A stretch of DNA of 64,000 nt, from assembly GCA_003342895.1 (NCBI GenBank), contig PTFA01000055.1, positions 1,877,823 to 1,941,822 of the forward strand, in the 5' to 3' direction. The notes beneath the pieces were generated by a model. That model saw only the letters and a program-made list of their open reading frames with translations. It was not told the origin of the DNA and made no database searches. The stretch is from Casuarius casuarius (Eukaryota; Chordata; Aves; Casuariiformes; Casuariidae). Positions 13,501-25,594 of this stretch are shown here, piece by piece. The position numbers were made by a program, and so were the translations under genes. The first letter of the stretch is position 1. Each line of letters starts with the position of its first letter.

Positions 13501-16500
13501 CCTTGCTCTTTACACCCACTAGTGGAAAGGGCAGAGCACTCACCCACAAAGCAGGAGACGATACTCAAATCCCTCTGGTGCCTGATATATCATAGTATTG
13601 ACCCTGGAGAGCCCCATAGATGATGGTTTTGTCTTTTTCTCCTTGCATGGTTGATTTTTTTTGCAAAGAACACCTCAGGCTCACAGCTTTGTGCTCTCTC
13701 CAGGGGGTGGGGGGGCACCTTTCCCAGAGAGAGGAAGAAGGTTTAAACCTGGATATTTACAAATACTGTAAATATTGTAATTATATGAATGCCTCAATAA
13801 ATGTATGGAAACCACCCCTGCCTGCCACCACCTCCTCCTTCCTGAGTGTACGGGGTTCACCGAGTGCCCAGGAAACACATAGCTTACAAACCCAGCCAGG
13901 GCGCAGGCTCGAGCAAGGCGCCAAGCCTTTCCCTGCTCTTCAGCAGTTGTGGTACATATGTGCCCAGTGGCAGGAACACGACTATTAAGAGATCTGGGGA
14001 CAGGCTGCTGCTCTCTAGCTTATTTGTCACAGCTACACTGACGGTTAAATTCAGCAAAATGATGAAAATTTCAGATCATATGCTACCCTAAATTGCCAAT
14101 GCTGGGGTCCCTCCCCATCACTGGGGAGAGGGTAAGTCTAAAGGAAGCCCCAAGAGTGGCCAGTCTGATTACGGCCTCTGCCAGCAGCACCAGGCATCAC
14201 AACTACTCCAGGTAGGAGAATCACAGAGAAGCATGAAGAGTTTTGTGAATGCTGATGATGTATCTGTACCAGAGGGTAAGCAGGCATGGTGATACCTAAA
14301 TCCTTCTTGTGGTTTACTCTGACTGAATGAGCTCACTAAATGCTTCGATGGCTATGGCTAATGTGAGGGATTTTGCATGCCCAGAAGACTCCACGTGCAA
14401 ATGGTGCTTGCTACCATTACACCTTCCAGGACTGACCTCTCTGAGCTAGGTCGGGAAGGAAACATTGGAGCAGAGAAGTCGATTCCAACCAACCAGGCTA
14501 CAGATCTGCTGCTTAACAGTGTGTGTTTCAGATACACACATTATTTTCAAAGGATGCAGGAGTCCTGCATGTCTGTCCCAAAATTATGAGAAACCATGCC
14601 ATTTCCTGTGTCTGGGGAGTCTTCAAAGGCAGACTGCAGACACTTTGAGTCAGGCATCTCCTTCATTCCTAATCACATGCTGCTACGGAAGCTATTAGTC
14701 ACTTGAGTCACCGGTTCTAGCAGGGAACAAAAAGCTGAGCTCAGTGGAGTAAAGTACTCTGTAAATATAAACATCTCTTAATAGAAGAACAACAACTTCC
14801 ATTCCTCCATGGAAACTGCAACCATGAAAATAAAATAGTTGTATGGGATTCTTACTGGATCCACCTCTGGTATTTCTTAAGCATGTGCTGTCAGTGTAAC
14901 CAGTGGGATGATTTCAGTACCCAAAGCACATTTCCAGCTACAGCTGCTTTCCACTTGCTAAAGAAAGACACTCATCACCACAGAAGCTCCTGCACAGGCC
15001 ACACAAACAACTGGCTCCATCATTTTTGATCTCTTTGATGTACGATATCGATGGCTAAGAAAGAAACAGATCTATGTCTCATATCATCAGAAAAGAGTGG
15101 GCAGAAGGTAGGGCAAAACATTTTGCTACTTATTTTAAACTATTTTAATGGCAAACACAGTTAACCATATGTAGTAGAGTTATTGCATTTTTTTTCCCCA
15201 AAGCACTAAAAGTTGGATGGAGAAGATGCCAACAAGCAGACATGCTATTCCTTGAAATATCCTTGCAGGCTATAAGAGCTCTGCTGTGACAGTTACATAG
15301 TCTTTCAACCATTTGAAGCACTAGAAACTTTTTGTTCCAAAAAAATCTGTGTGTTGAAACTGCTTGTCATTGAAGTTTCCTGTAATCAAAAGAAACATTT
15401 TGGTGACTTTGTGAATAGCAAACAGCAAACCATGTAACAGTTTCCTAATGGAAATAAATCTCCTAACCATTCGGAATTGTTTCAAGAAACTGCCAGCACT
15501 CACTACTAGCAATGATGCAAAATGTCACTGCGGTAACGGGGCAAAGCTGGCTGGGGGCATGTCCTTGGATCCGCCTTACATAGATTGTGGCTCTAATGCT
15601 TATGCACGGTTTGAAACTACAGTATTGCAATTTCTCCCAGCAGATGCTCTGATTTAGACATGTACTTAGATGTATTCTCATCCTGGATTGATGATAGGCC
15701 TTCCCTGAAACAAAAAAGAAAGAAAAAATTGTTAAAAACAAAAAAATAGAAGTTAAAGCTTCTAAAGCAGGAACTGGATGTGTCTAGGTTTCTTGTCAAA
15801 GTATTGCACTTTGGTCACAGCTGTTGGCTGAGAATTTCCCAGCAGCATGGAAGTGGGGAACCAGTGAAACCAGCAGAAGCCCTGCCATGGGAGGCCCCGG
15901 TACTGCGAGCCCTACCGGGAATGGGGATGTGCTGGGCTCTGCTGCTTGACAGAGCCTCGGCGCGATTACCTTCTTCTGCAGCTGCGCTGACCTGGGTGCA
16001 GGGGAGCACCTCTCCCTGATGTCTGAAGCAGTGCAGAGATGCCTAGCAGAGCGAAGGCTCTACCCTTAGTTTGTGGAAGAGCCTGATACAACACGAAAGC
16101 GGCTGTTAAATGACCGCTGTGAGCCAGGAACAGCGCACAGCAGCTGTGTGGGGCAGCAGACGGGAACAAGCAGCCCAGTTTCCCAAGCTGTGGCACCAAG
16201 TGGGGAACCAAAGAGATGGCAATGGGATATGACACGTTCTCAGTGGTAACTCGTGGGTTCAGATCAGAGCAGGCCACAGCTCATGTGAGCAGCAGTTATT
16301 GCTGACTGTGCTGGCTCCAGGGGCATGCACAGAGGTACCCCTGGCTTTCTAAGCCCACATGCCACACGGAGAACCAAGGGCCACCAAGCAGACCTCTCAG
16401 AGTCCCAGGAATTAGCACAACAGGGGAGACTAAATGAGCCCAAGTCCTACGGCCAGGAACAAGGTGAGTTAAGGAGGGACAATGGCCAACTCATCTCACT

Positions 16501-19500
16501 GCTGCTTACGTTGAACCGTTCCTACCCACACACAGACCCTCAGACAGACAATCCAGTTTGACCAAGACGTGCCACAAAGTAAGGAGTTGTTCTCATAACT
16601 GATGCATACCACTTCTGCTTATTTCTACACCTGGTCTAATCTTCGTGCTAGAGCTGCCCTTTAACAGTGTTTTGCACAGCCATGTGTAAATGAGAACAGT
16701 CCTCAAGCTACTTTCATTTCTCTCAAGGAATGAGCTCAGGCCGATTTTTATCTGTATTAAAAGTAGCTTAGTGCCTGAAATCAGAACCTCTGTTGCCTTA
16801 CCTTACTTATAAATGCCTTTCAGTGTTTGCAGCTAACCATATTTACCATTAATCATTAATTGTGATTACAATCAGTCAAAACCTCTGGCACTCTGCTTCT
16901 TTCTGCACTTTAAGCAAGACACTAGGAACACTGCAGCTCTATTTTAAAGCAATATTCATGCCAACAGGCTTAAACATCTGAGTTACACCCTGGGCAACCC
17001 AGCTCAGCGAGAGTGGGTGATGGTTATATAAGGAAGGATTTCAGTGATCCAACTTGATGAATCCTCACAAATGGATTTCTGGACAGTCAGGTACTTTTAT
17101 AAGTCAACATTCATAATATTCATGCTGTAGCAGATTTACTTCTACTAAATCTGCTGTCAGCTGCAGATGGATGCAGAAGCAAAGCAAACTGAGCTTCTAA
17201 ATCTTGCCACCTCCCCCAAGCACAGCTCTTCCTCTAATGGCAAGAAAACTTCTTGTCATCTGGATTCTTCCTCTGCCCTTTTCCCCGGCAATCAGGAGAG
17301 CTCACCAAGTGGTGCGCAGTGCCGTAACCTACTTCTCACAGACACAGCCCAGCACTTCGCCTCAGTCTTTCAAACAAGCCCATGGTCTGGTTCCAAGTGA
17401 TTCTCCCTTTTTAAAAGAATTTTCATCTACTCACAGACCTTGTCTCCGTCCTGTCCTCCTGCCCTCCCTTGCCTCCCTAACTGATCCCTTCCCCAGCACT
17501 CCCTGCTGACAAAGGAGCTTTCCCAGCATCTCGTCATGTCTGAAACCATCTTCCTGTATTTCTCTGCCTCCCTGATTCAATCTTATTTATATTTTAGTTG
17601 AAACGCATACGCACGCTTCCTCTATTTTTAATTATCTCAGAATTGTGGTGTTTCACTGGGCAGAGTGTTTTCGGGTACCATACATAAAAGCTGCTATGCA
17701 AAATAAAGTTGTACTGTGTAATAGCTGGAGTAAATCAATTTGGTCAGTCATATGCTATAAATTGCACATATTTAATCTGACCAGCTGCCTGTGTTCTTTC
17801 AGAATGTTCTGACATGCAGTAAAGTGCTGTACCGACACCTCATCTGCTCAAGCTTCGTCCTTCCCCAGTGAGTTTGACACCTAATGCCTCTCGCTGTGGG
17901 GCCATGAGAACGTGGTGCAGCTAAAACCTCAGTCTGCAAACAACTTAACCTCTAGGTTACTAGCAGGTATAAAGCATTACCACAGAAATAACCAAGAGGA
18001 AGACTAAAACAGGGGAAAGGAGCAGGTAAGAAAGCAGTTCTCCCCGACAGCCTCACCATGGGCTATGGATTTCACTAGCTGCAATGAAAGAACACTTTGT
18101 TCTGGAACTGCATTTGGGATATGCAAACTCTGGCAGGAATTGGTCTGAAACAAGTGAAGATAAATTAATAGTTTCCATTGAATTTACCAGGACAATTATT
18201 TTCGGCCTGTTTAAAAATATTCACAGAGTGTACTTCAATGTACCCTCACAAGGACCAATTTGAAAAAAATGGTGCAAGCAGGATGGAGGCCGCCAGCTTA
18301 GGACACTGAGGTAGATCCACTGCTGAATTTGGCCCTGCAGGTCTTAACAGACCACTGCAGTGCTAGTTGCAGGTGGGCCTTATAAATATTTTAATACAAG
18401 GAAAAACATAAAAGGTTTATGACCATTTCTGTCTCATTTTCTTTCGTCCTCCAAAAAACCTTTTCTGAGTTGTGGAAAGAACAAATGCATGTTTGTTGGG
18501 TTGGGGCAGGGGATGCAACCCAGACGCTGCACGTTCCTGCTGCCAACGCAGACTTCTGCACTGAGGACTCGACAGGAAAGATGCTGAGGCCCAGCACATG
18601 GGAAGCTGTTACACTGTGCCACCGGGATTTTGGATGTTTCAAGAAAAATGATCCTGATCTCAAGTTAGGGAAACAATTGCAAAAAAACTGCAAGCAAGTT
18701 TCGAATAAAGAAAAATCAAAATCAGGTCAAACAAAGCATTTGGTGTGATAATTGGATGATAACAACATCTTATTATGATATTCTCACACTTGGGAGACAT
18801 TTTTAGTGTAAATTAAATTTAATATATCAATGTAAGATGCAGATTTTTTTCATAAAAAAACTAGGAAAAAAAGGTTATTTTTACAATTTTAAGCTTCTTC
18901 TCCTTTTTTATAATCAGGAATATATGGAATGATTTTTAACTCAGATCAATCAATGTTTTCTTATTCATAACATTTGCACAGAATGACTTATAATAAACTC
19001 CACTGCTGGACCCAGGCCCATCACAGTGGGAGCTGAGGGCACTATTTTCCTCAGAGCAGCAGAGAAGCGAGAGCCGCACCAGTTAATTCCACAGGGCAGG
19101 CTGCTTTTTATAGTAGCTGTTTTTACATTATCTGGTTGGTCACTGGGCAGATAATATATTAAAACAGCTCAGCAATTCAGCATCGCAGATTCAAATAGCT
19201 GNAGGCAATGAGAGGCAATGAGAGGCTTGCTCCGCTGCCTGATGCACCTCTGGTGCACCATGATGCATGGAAGCACCTCTGCTGCACCGGCATTCTAGCT
19301 GTGGCACAAAAGCCTACGCTGTCAGACAGCTAATGCAAACACTTCACAGAGAAAGAAAACACAGTTAGTTTTAGGGAGGTCCTGAGGCTGGAATAACTGC
19401 ACATTTTTGACTAAGCATAAAAATCTAACAGACTTTAGAGACACAAAAAAAAAACCCCCAAAAGATTTTCACAACAAAACAGTGCTAAGGTATTAACATT

Positions 19501-19769
19501 TAAGAATTTGAAATTCTATACTCTTTTAGGCTTCTGCAGTGAAAACTTACTGAAATAAACCCAAAGCAATGCTGTGACCATGTTCAAATGCATGCGTTTA
19601 TCTTGATGTTACACTCATACAAGTATTGGACACAGTCAGTTGGACGCATGGTGAGATCTCTCTCCTGTTCTGGCCATACACATTATGTTAGAGGCAAAAT
19701 GCTAGATACAGCACTACTGTGATCTCTGTACGTGTGTAATTTAAAAAAATAAACATCAGAAGACTGGAT
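7511..19769. other. non-coding flank downstream of the gene
   Basis: About 12 kb of AT-rich sequence with small GC-rich islands near 13,270-13,440 and 15,890-15,990. The longest open frame is 153 codons on the minus strand (11,922-11,461) and has no recognisable domain. An imperfect duplication GGCAATGAGA occurs at 19,204-19,223. No gene is supported. Confidence 0.5.
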
Positions 19770-19777
19770 AGAACATT

Positions 19778-19783
19778 TTTATT
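19778..19783 (-). terminator. alternative polyadenylation signal AATAAA
   Basis: A second AATAAA on the minus strand, about 100 bp beyond the first, with TGATGTTTATTTTTTT about 25-40 bases further on. It may be the distal site of a pair. Confidence 0.35.
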
Positions 19784-19879
19784 GGCAACAGGAATCTGCT
19801 GTGTTTCTGCATTGCAGTACTTTAGAGACAGTCTTTAAAGAAAACACAAAAATATTAGTGTTGTTTATAAACAAAACAT

Positions 19880-19885
19880 TTTATT
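19880..19885 (-). terminator. candidate polyadenylation signal AATAAA
   Basis: TTTATT on the plus strand gives AATAAA on the minus strand. It is followed downstream on the minus strand by a T- and GT-rich tract (TTTTTGTGTTTTCTTT near 19,840-19,855), the usual arrangement for a cleavage and polyadenylation site. Confidence 0.4.
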
Positions 19886-20615
19886 GTTTTTAGGCATTAT
19901 ATGTTTTCAAGGCACTCTCACACTGCNGTTTTGAACTCCATTTGGTAGGAAAAGGAATCCTTCAAAAACCCCACCTTTCTGAAATAAAACACACACCTGC
20001 AAAGTTAAGTGAAACAACCAAAAATTCAAACCAGATCCTGACCATAAACTATGTTTGTTCCTAGAATCAGGCTGAGAATCCGTAAGTACAAAATGTGTGC
20101 TTTCTTGGGAATTTTCTATATTCGTTGCTATTTGCGAAACCCAAGACAAGATTCATCTCACTTTGTATTGGCTATCTAAAAGTTGGATAGTCTGAGGGAG
20201 TCACCTCAGCTCCTCTTAGGTCAACAAAAAAAGGTGCCTCAGAAGCACTGTTCATCTCATATGTACAAATATCTATGTAAGAACAAGACGAACCATCCTC
20301 TGCCGGAAACTGTTTTTCTGTATTGTCAATAGGAAGACCTTAGATTAAGGCAATCAGATTTTTTTAATGGGAATTCAGCACAGGCTATTAAAGTAAAATC
20401 CATCATAAGTTATCAACTACATTTTTACTTCTGCATTTCATATGAAACTCAGTAATCACTGATATAACATACTTTTCCATATATGGTTCTCACCAGAATG
20501 TTCCCATAAGACAGCAGGTATTTTGGTACAAACAATTATATCACAGCAGCACCAACTGAGGGAGAAGACCGAATGCTGGCATACTTCACAGATGAATTAG
20601 GTGATTCAGATTGTT

Positions 20616-20621
20616 TTTATT
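20616..20621 (-). terminator. proximal candidate polyadenylation signal AATAAA
   Basis: AATAAA on the minus strand, about 2.9 kb after the stop codon. The downstream region is less clearly GT-rich than at the two distal candidates. Confidence 0.2.
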
Positions 20622-23540
20622 AAAAAAACAAAAAACCCAACACTTTAAAAATTGAGAACAGCACTCAAAATACAATTCTATAATGCCTGATCTACTTGAA
20701 ATGAAAAATCTGTCAGCCAAAAGCATTTTGAAAACAGAACAAGAGTTCAACCCACTGTATTTGAATCAGAAAAAAGCCAGTACTAATTCTGCAGAATTAT
20801 TACTTTTACTGTATTTTTCATGTATGATTTCTTGCTCATAGTGTACAAATAGCTCCATTCAATCCCGGAGTTCTAATTGTATTGCTGGTGTTTCTGACTC
20901 ATTCAAGATGATGTCCTGATTTTACTTTTTACCACCATCAGTATTAGAGCAGTGCTATGTTCCATCGCCAGTGCACACTGAACAGCTAAACTTTACCTGT
21001 CTTTATGATGATGCTTGTTTAGCAAAGTCTCATTAAACACACATTTCGCGTCTACATTTTCTATTCAGCCTGTCAGGGCATCCTCAGTGGGGATTTCTTC
21101 ACTAGAGGCCAGCGGGTTTCAGTATCGCAACATTTTGGCACTAGACTGGTGGCATATAACTTGGTCTCATGGAGGTATCAAAGTATAACATCTCTTCTGC
21201 TGTTGACAGGAAGGTCACAGTGTTGGGAAATGTGCGACAAGCCTCTCCAAGTGTCAGGAAAGTGTTGGATTATAATTCTTTACTCCTCCTTGTAGCGAGT
21301 CTTGCAGGAGGTGTGAAAGGATAAGATTCCTGCTCCAGCTAGAAGGCATCAGAGGCAGGATGTAGTGAATCCTCTGCTGACAGCTGGCCTTTAGAGGAAG
21401 CTCCTGTTTGCTTGGCATGAGGAGAAAAGGTCCCAGGAAACTGCAGGAAACGTAAAACTGTGCCCGCACAAGGACGTTGGACTGACCCTGCTCTGGCTGG
21501 CAGCACCACCTCTCCGGACGAGTTTCTAAAAACAGTTCCAAAGATTTTCTTTGGGAAAGCAGACAAAGATCTGTAATACAGGTCTACAGCAGCTTGTCTG
21601 GGACACTGGAACATCCCAGCCTTCTACTATGGTGGTGCTGGGTGAGTTCAAGCCTGCTCACACTGCCATCAGGGAAAGACGATAATTATAGGTAAATAAA
21701 AATTGTGTTTTAGTGTTCAAATACATTTTAGTCTGAGGATATAAAGCGTTCATATATTTAGTCACTAGTACTCCACTAACTCCATCAACTGAAGATGTGG
21801 CCTGAATATTTTATGCTAACACTGAACTCTTCCCTGGAAGCGGGCTCTGAACAACGCATTGCTTCAAAATGCACCACAATTAAGGCTGACCACGGCAGAG
21901 GTGATAAAGATTAGTAAAACTGCCTCACTGCTCTGGAATTTAGTTCCCAAGACAAAGCAATAAGCAGAGACTTAATCTGGCCACCCTCACTGGTGAAAAC
22001 TCCCCATAACTGAAATGAGTAAACAGCAAAATCACAGCTAATATCACCAATAACAAAAATATCACCAATAACAAAAATAATTACCCAGAACAAAGTATTG
22101 TGAGATGAATAGCACCAAGGATGCACATACAGGAGGCACATACATCCTTTCTATAAAAGTGAAAATAGCAGTACTTGGGCTCAAACAAAAATATTATTCC
22201 AGTGTTCACTCAAAGCAGTACTGTGGGATCCTGACCCCGAGTACAATGTTTTTACAGAAAAGCTAATTAGAAAAATAGATCAAAATTCACTGTTTAGTAA
22301 AAGACTGGTTATGATCACAGCACCATTCCCCTGAAGTCAATTCATTCCCTCTAAAGTCAACAAGAATTTTGCTGTTGTCTTCAACGGAGGAAAGCCTGGA
22401 CCTTAACAGGAGACTGTACATTGCTACTGAGCTTGGGTTTGCATACAAACCAAAACATTCCCCTTACAGAGAAATTATTGCACAATTTACCAACAGAGCT
22501 AAAATTAGAGTAGCAGTATTTGTCATAGTGTGTAAGGCACACGTGATCAGAGTTCTCCGACAAGAAGGGTAAATTGAGTAACTGCAGAACAGAGCATTTA
22601 CCTTCTCACAGGATTGTTTCTGCCAGTAGCTCCACAGTACGTGCTGGCATGCAGAAGAGGACTCAGTCCTACTGTCATCTACTTGAACTCCCAGACTCTA
22701 GAGAGCTGCGTCTGCTCCATCNAAGGCAGAATCCAGCACTTAGTCAGCAGCAGGAAATTTGATACATACTTCCAGACGTAACCTAACCCCAAAGATAATT
22801 CCGCAGANGGGCTGACTAGCAGATACACGCTTTTTGCCATGTGGATTAGAGGTCATGGATGCATTTTACCAGTCTGCAGACGTTAAAGGTTAGAGTTCAA
22901 TAATAAAGACGGAAAAAAAAAAATCCTCAGAGAAACAAACAACAGCTCACAGTAACAGTGTTTTACCAGAATCCTTTATCTGTCATTGCTGTAGTGTCAT
23001 TGCATAGATTTCTAGTTCAGTGACCCAGATGAATATCTGTCAAAATAATCACACTTTTGTTTCTTTAGTTCTGGCCTTTGAACAGCCTTTAGGTCAAAAT
23101 GGCATTACTTAGAAATAACAGTGGCAAGTTTTTTAAATAGAAGTGCTGCTGCAGGACAGAATACCAGACCTTTATAGCAAATTTGGTTCTTCAAAAAAGT
23201 AATTATATTAAAAATATATAATCCATGATGGAAAATTCTAATTTATCCCTGTCATGGGAAATAAAAAATACTGCATACACAGGGTATGCTTAAAATCTAT
23301 GGGACCAAATTCTGCACTGAATTCAATGGGAACTCTGCTTAAATAACAATTGGAAATTGATTTTAAAGCCACTGTAATCAATAGGATTTTTTGATTTCAC
23401 AGTTACTTGGATTTCAGCTAACAAACAGTGCATCATTCGACTAACAATAAATAAGCACAATAAAAAGTAAATCACATGTCAATAATATATACCCTCCTTT
23501 CCCTTCTACACTTATTCACATGACCAAAACGGGCCACAAA

Positions 23541-25594
23541 CTACACCCAATATTGATTGCGCTTCAAAGTTGGGTTTGTTTTTCGACAATACTGGATCAT
23601 TTCAGGATCAAGGTTTAACCAGCTCTTTTGCAAAGACTGTTTTACAGGTGGAGAAACTACCGCAGGAAGCAGCTGTTCATGTCTTACTGGTGTGAACGTT
23701 GTGGCTGCACTTCTCTCAACCCCCTTCAGGAGAGGGGTCACTGTAACAGTCGGTACCGTCAAGCTCCGTTCCAGACCATGACCTGGACTACTGAGGATTG
23801 CATCCATTTGACTTCTGACAGGTGGCTTTGCCTTCTCTTTTTTCTGACACATTAACAAAACGCACACAGAAATAACAGCAATAATGAGTAACACAGACAC
23901 CAAGACCAGGGGGATAATGATGTACCAAGGGCTGCTGCTTTCACTCGGTTGCTTTCTGGGACTCCTGGCACTGGCTTGGATTGTGCTCTTGGCCTCTGTA
24001 GATCCACTTGTTGCCACTGCCAGATCAAGCAGCGGACCTTCCTTGTGTAGATCTCCCCAGCGATTTTGACCTTGCCACGTGGTTGGTGCAGTCCTCCATG
24101 CTGCTACTGCAGGTTCATCATTGTGGGAGAAAACCAGTGCCTCATCCTTTGAGGTAGTGAGAATCTTTAAAGTGGTTGTGCTGGTTAAAAAAGGCACTTC
24201 AGTTGTAAAACGCTGCACAAGCAAGGGATCATATGGCACTATGGAGTACTGAAAACAGCCNACAGCAGGCTGCACATCATCTGCCCTGAGTATAAAAGTG
24301 AAGGAGTCATTTAAAAGATCAACGCCTGTCATATTTGTATCTATGTCTAGGAACACAACACCACTATCTATGTCAGTCTGGGTGAATGTCTGAGCATCTT
24401 CAAACACTGCATCATTCATGAGCCTCCTCTTTATGATTCTTCCATGATATGGGGGCACTATCACTTCAAATCTAGGATTACTGTTTGTCAAATTAGCTAG
24501 CTCAGAAGCATTCAGGTCACTGCTTCTGAATTTATAAACTGCTCGATTTGAAATTTGCATGTCAGGAGCAACTTGCACTAAAGGCTTCATTGTGATGTTC
24601 AGCACTTGTCCTGTCAGATTACCTTCTGCAGTGAACAGCATAAACTCCAGTACTTCTTTGAATGCAGTGAGATTTGCCAGGTGGTAAGACAGCCTTTCTG
24701 AGTACAAATCTGCCTGCTCAAATTTAGTAACCTGCTCATTTCCAATCATTAGGTGCCCATATTTGAGGGGCTGAGTTATTTCATACATGATGTTAGTGCT
24801 TCTTCCATTTGTGATGGCTGCTAGATGAACATTAGTAATAGTGACAGATGTCTGGCCTTGTGGAAGTGCAACATTGGTATGATTTACCAGGACAAGAGTA
24901 ATTGGTATGACTTCAAGACTGAAAAGTTTGTATAAAGGGCGATGTTTACCATCAGTTACACTGAAATAAAACACCCCAGAGGATGAACTTCCATCCTGTA
25001 CAAAACAAATTCTGCCACTGTCAACATCAGCTTGTGTGAAATCCTGTATGGAGACACTGAGATTGCTCTTCATTGCTAAATAACCATTATTAGGATTGCT
25101 AATAACAGTGTATTTGAGCTCAGTTGGGGGGTTATCTAGGTCTTCAACTTTCAGATTCTCTGACCCCAACACTGACACATCTCCCTGCAGGACTTTCAAG
25201 TGCAGCCTTTTAGTCTTCAGTTCTGGAGCTTGGTCATTCACTGGAACAACAGTGATATTAAACATCTCTTCTAAAACTTCACCATGGGGCTTTGTAGCAG
25301 ATTTGCTCTTTAGGTTTAACCAAACAGCAAAAGTGAAATTGTCGGTGAGTGATTCAGAATTATCATGTACGTACACAATTCCAAACTTGTTCAGTATGTA
25401 TTGGGAGAAGTTAGGTTTCTCTTTGGTAACGTTTCTTTCTCCAACAATAATCATGCCACATCGGGGCAAAGATACAACTTGATACCAGATTTCATACATG
25501 GAGCGTTGTACCTCAGGTAACTTAATCAGTAGATTTGAAGCATCTAAATTTGTTTTGTTGATTAAGACTCTACCTCCTTCCTGGACAATGGCAC
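23541..25594 (-). CDS. CSPG4-like: CSPG4-like exon 10: CSPG repeats 12-15, stalk, transmembrane helix, PDZ-ligand tail, stop
   Basis: 2,054 bp including the TAG stop at 23,543-23,541; residues 1692-2374. The acceptor TTCTTTCTGCTAG precedes GTGCCATTGT. Repeat 12 has NLDASNLLIKLPEVQRS, closely matching NG2 ALDASNLLASVPSPQRS. Repeats 13-15 follow, for example FTQADVDSGRICFVQDGSSS. A Ser/Thr/Pro-rich stalk leads to the hydrophobic helix YIIIPLVLVSVLLIIAVIS (about 23,927-23,847), then the stop-transfer CQKKEKAK. The tail ends MIQYCRKTNPTLKRNQYWV, matching NG2 LLQFCRTPNPALKNGQYWV. Between those two points the tail (LTVPTVTVTPLL, ATTFTPVRHE) has no clear NG2 counterpart. An n at 24,261 blanks one residue near the end of repeat 15. 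Confidence 0.96.

Larger units (their letters stand above)
19770..23540 (-). other. probable 3' UTR of the CSPG4-like gene
   Basis: About 3.8 kb of AT-rich sequence after the stop, with no open frame or splice pattern of note. No canonical AATAAA was seen on the minus strand within roughly the first 2.9 kb. The first one I found is at 20,621-20,616 and better-supported ones are at about 19.88 and 19.78 kb, so the transcript could carry a UTR of 3-3.8 kb. The true end cannot be fixed from sequence alone. A direct tandem duplication of an 18-mer lies at 22,042-22,077. Confidence 0.4.

Noticed and set aside
22042..22077. Tandem 18-bp duplication as a possible array or CRISPR-like repeat
   Set aside because: Only two AT-rich copies without spacers; simple slippage in a vertebrate non-coding region.
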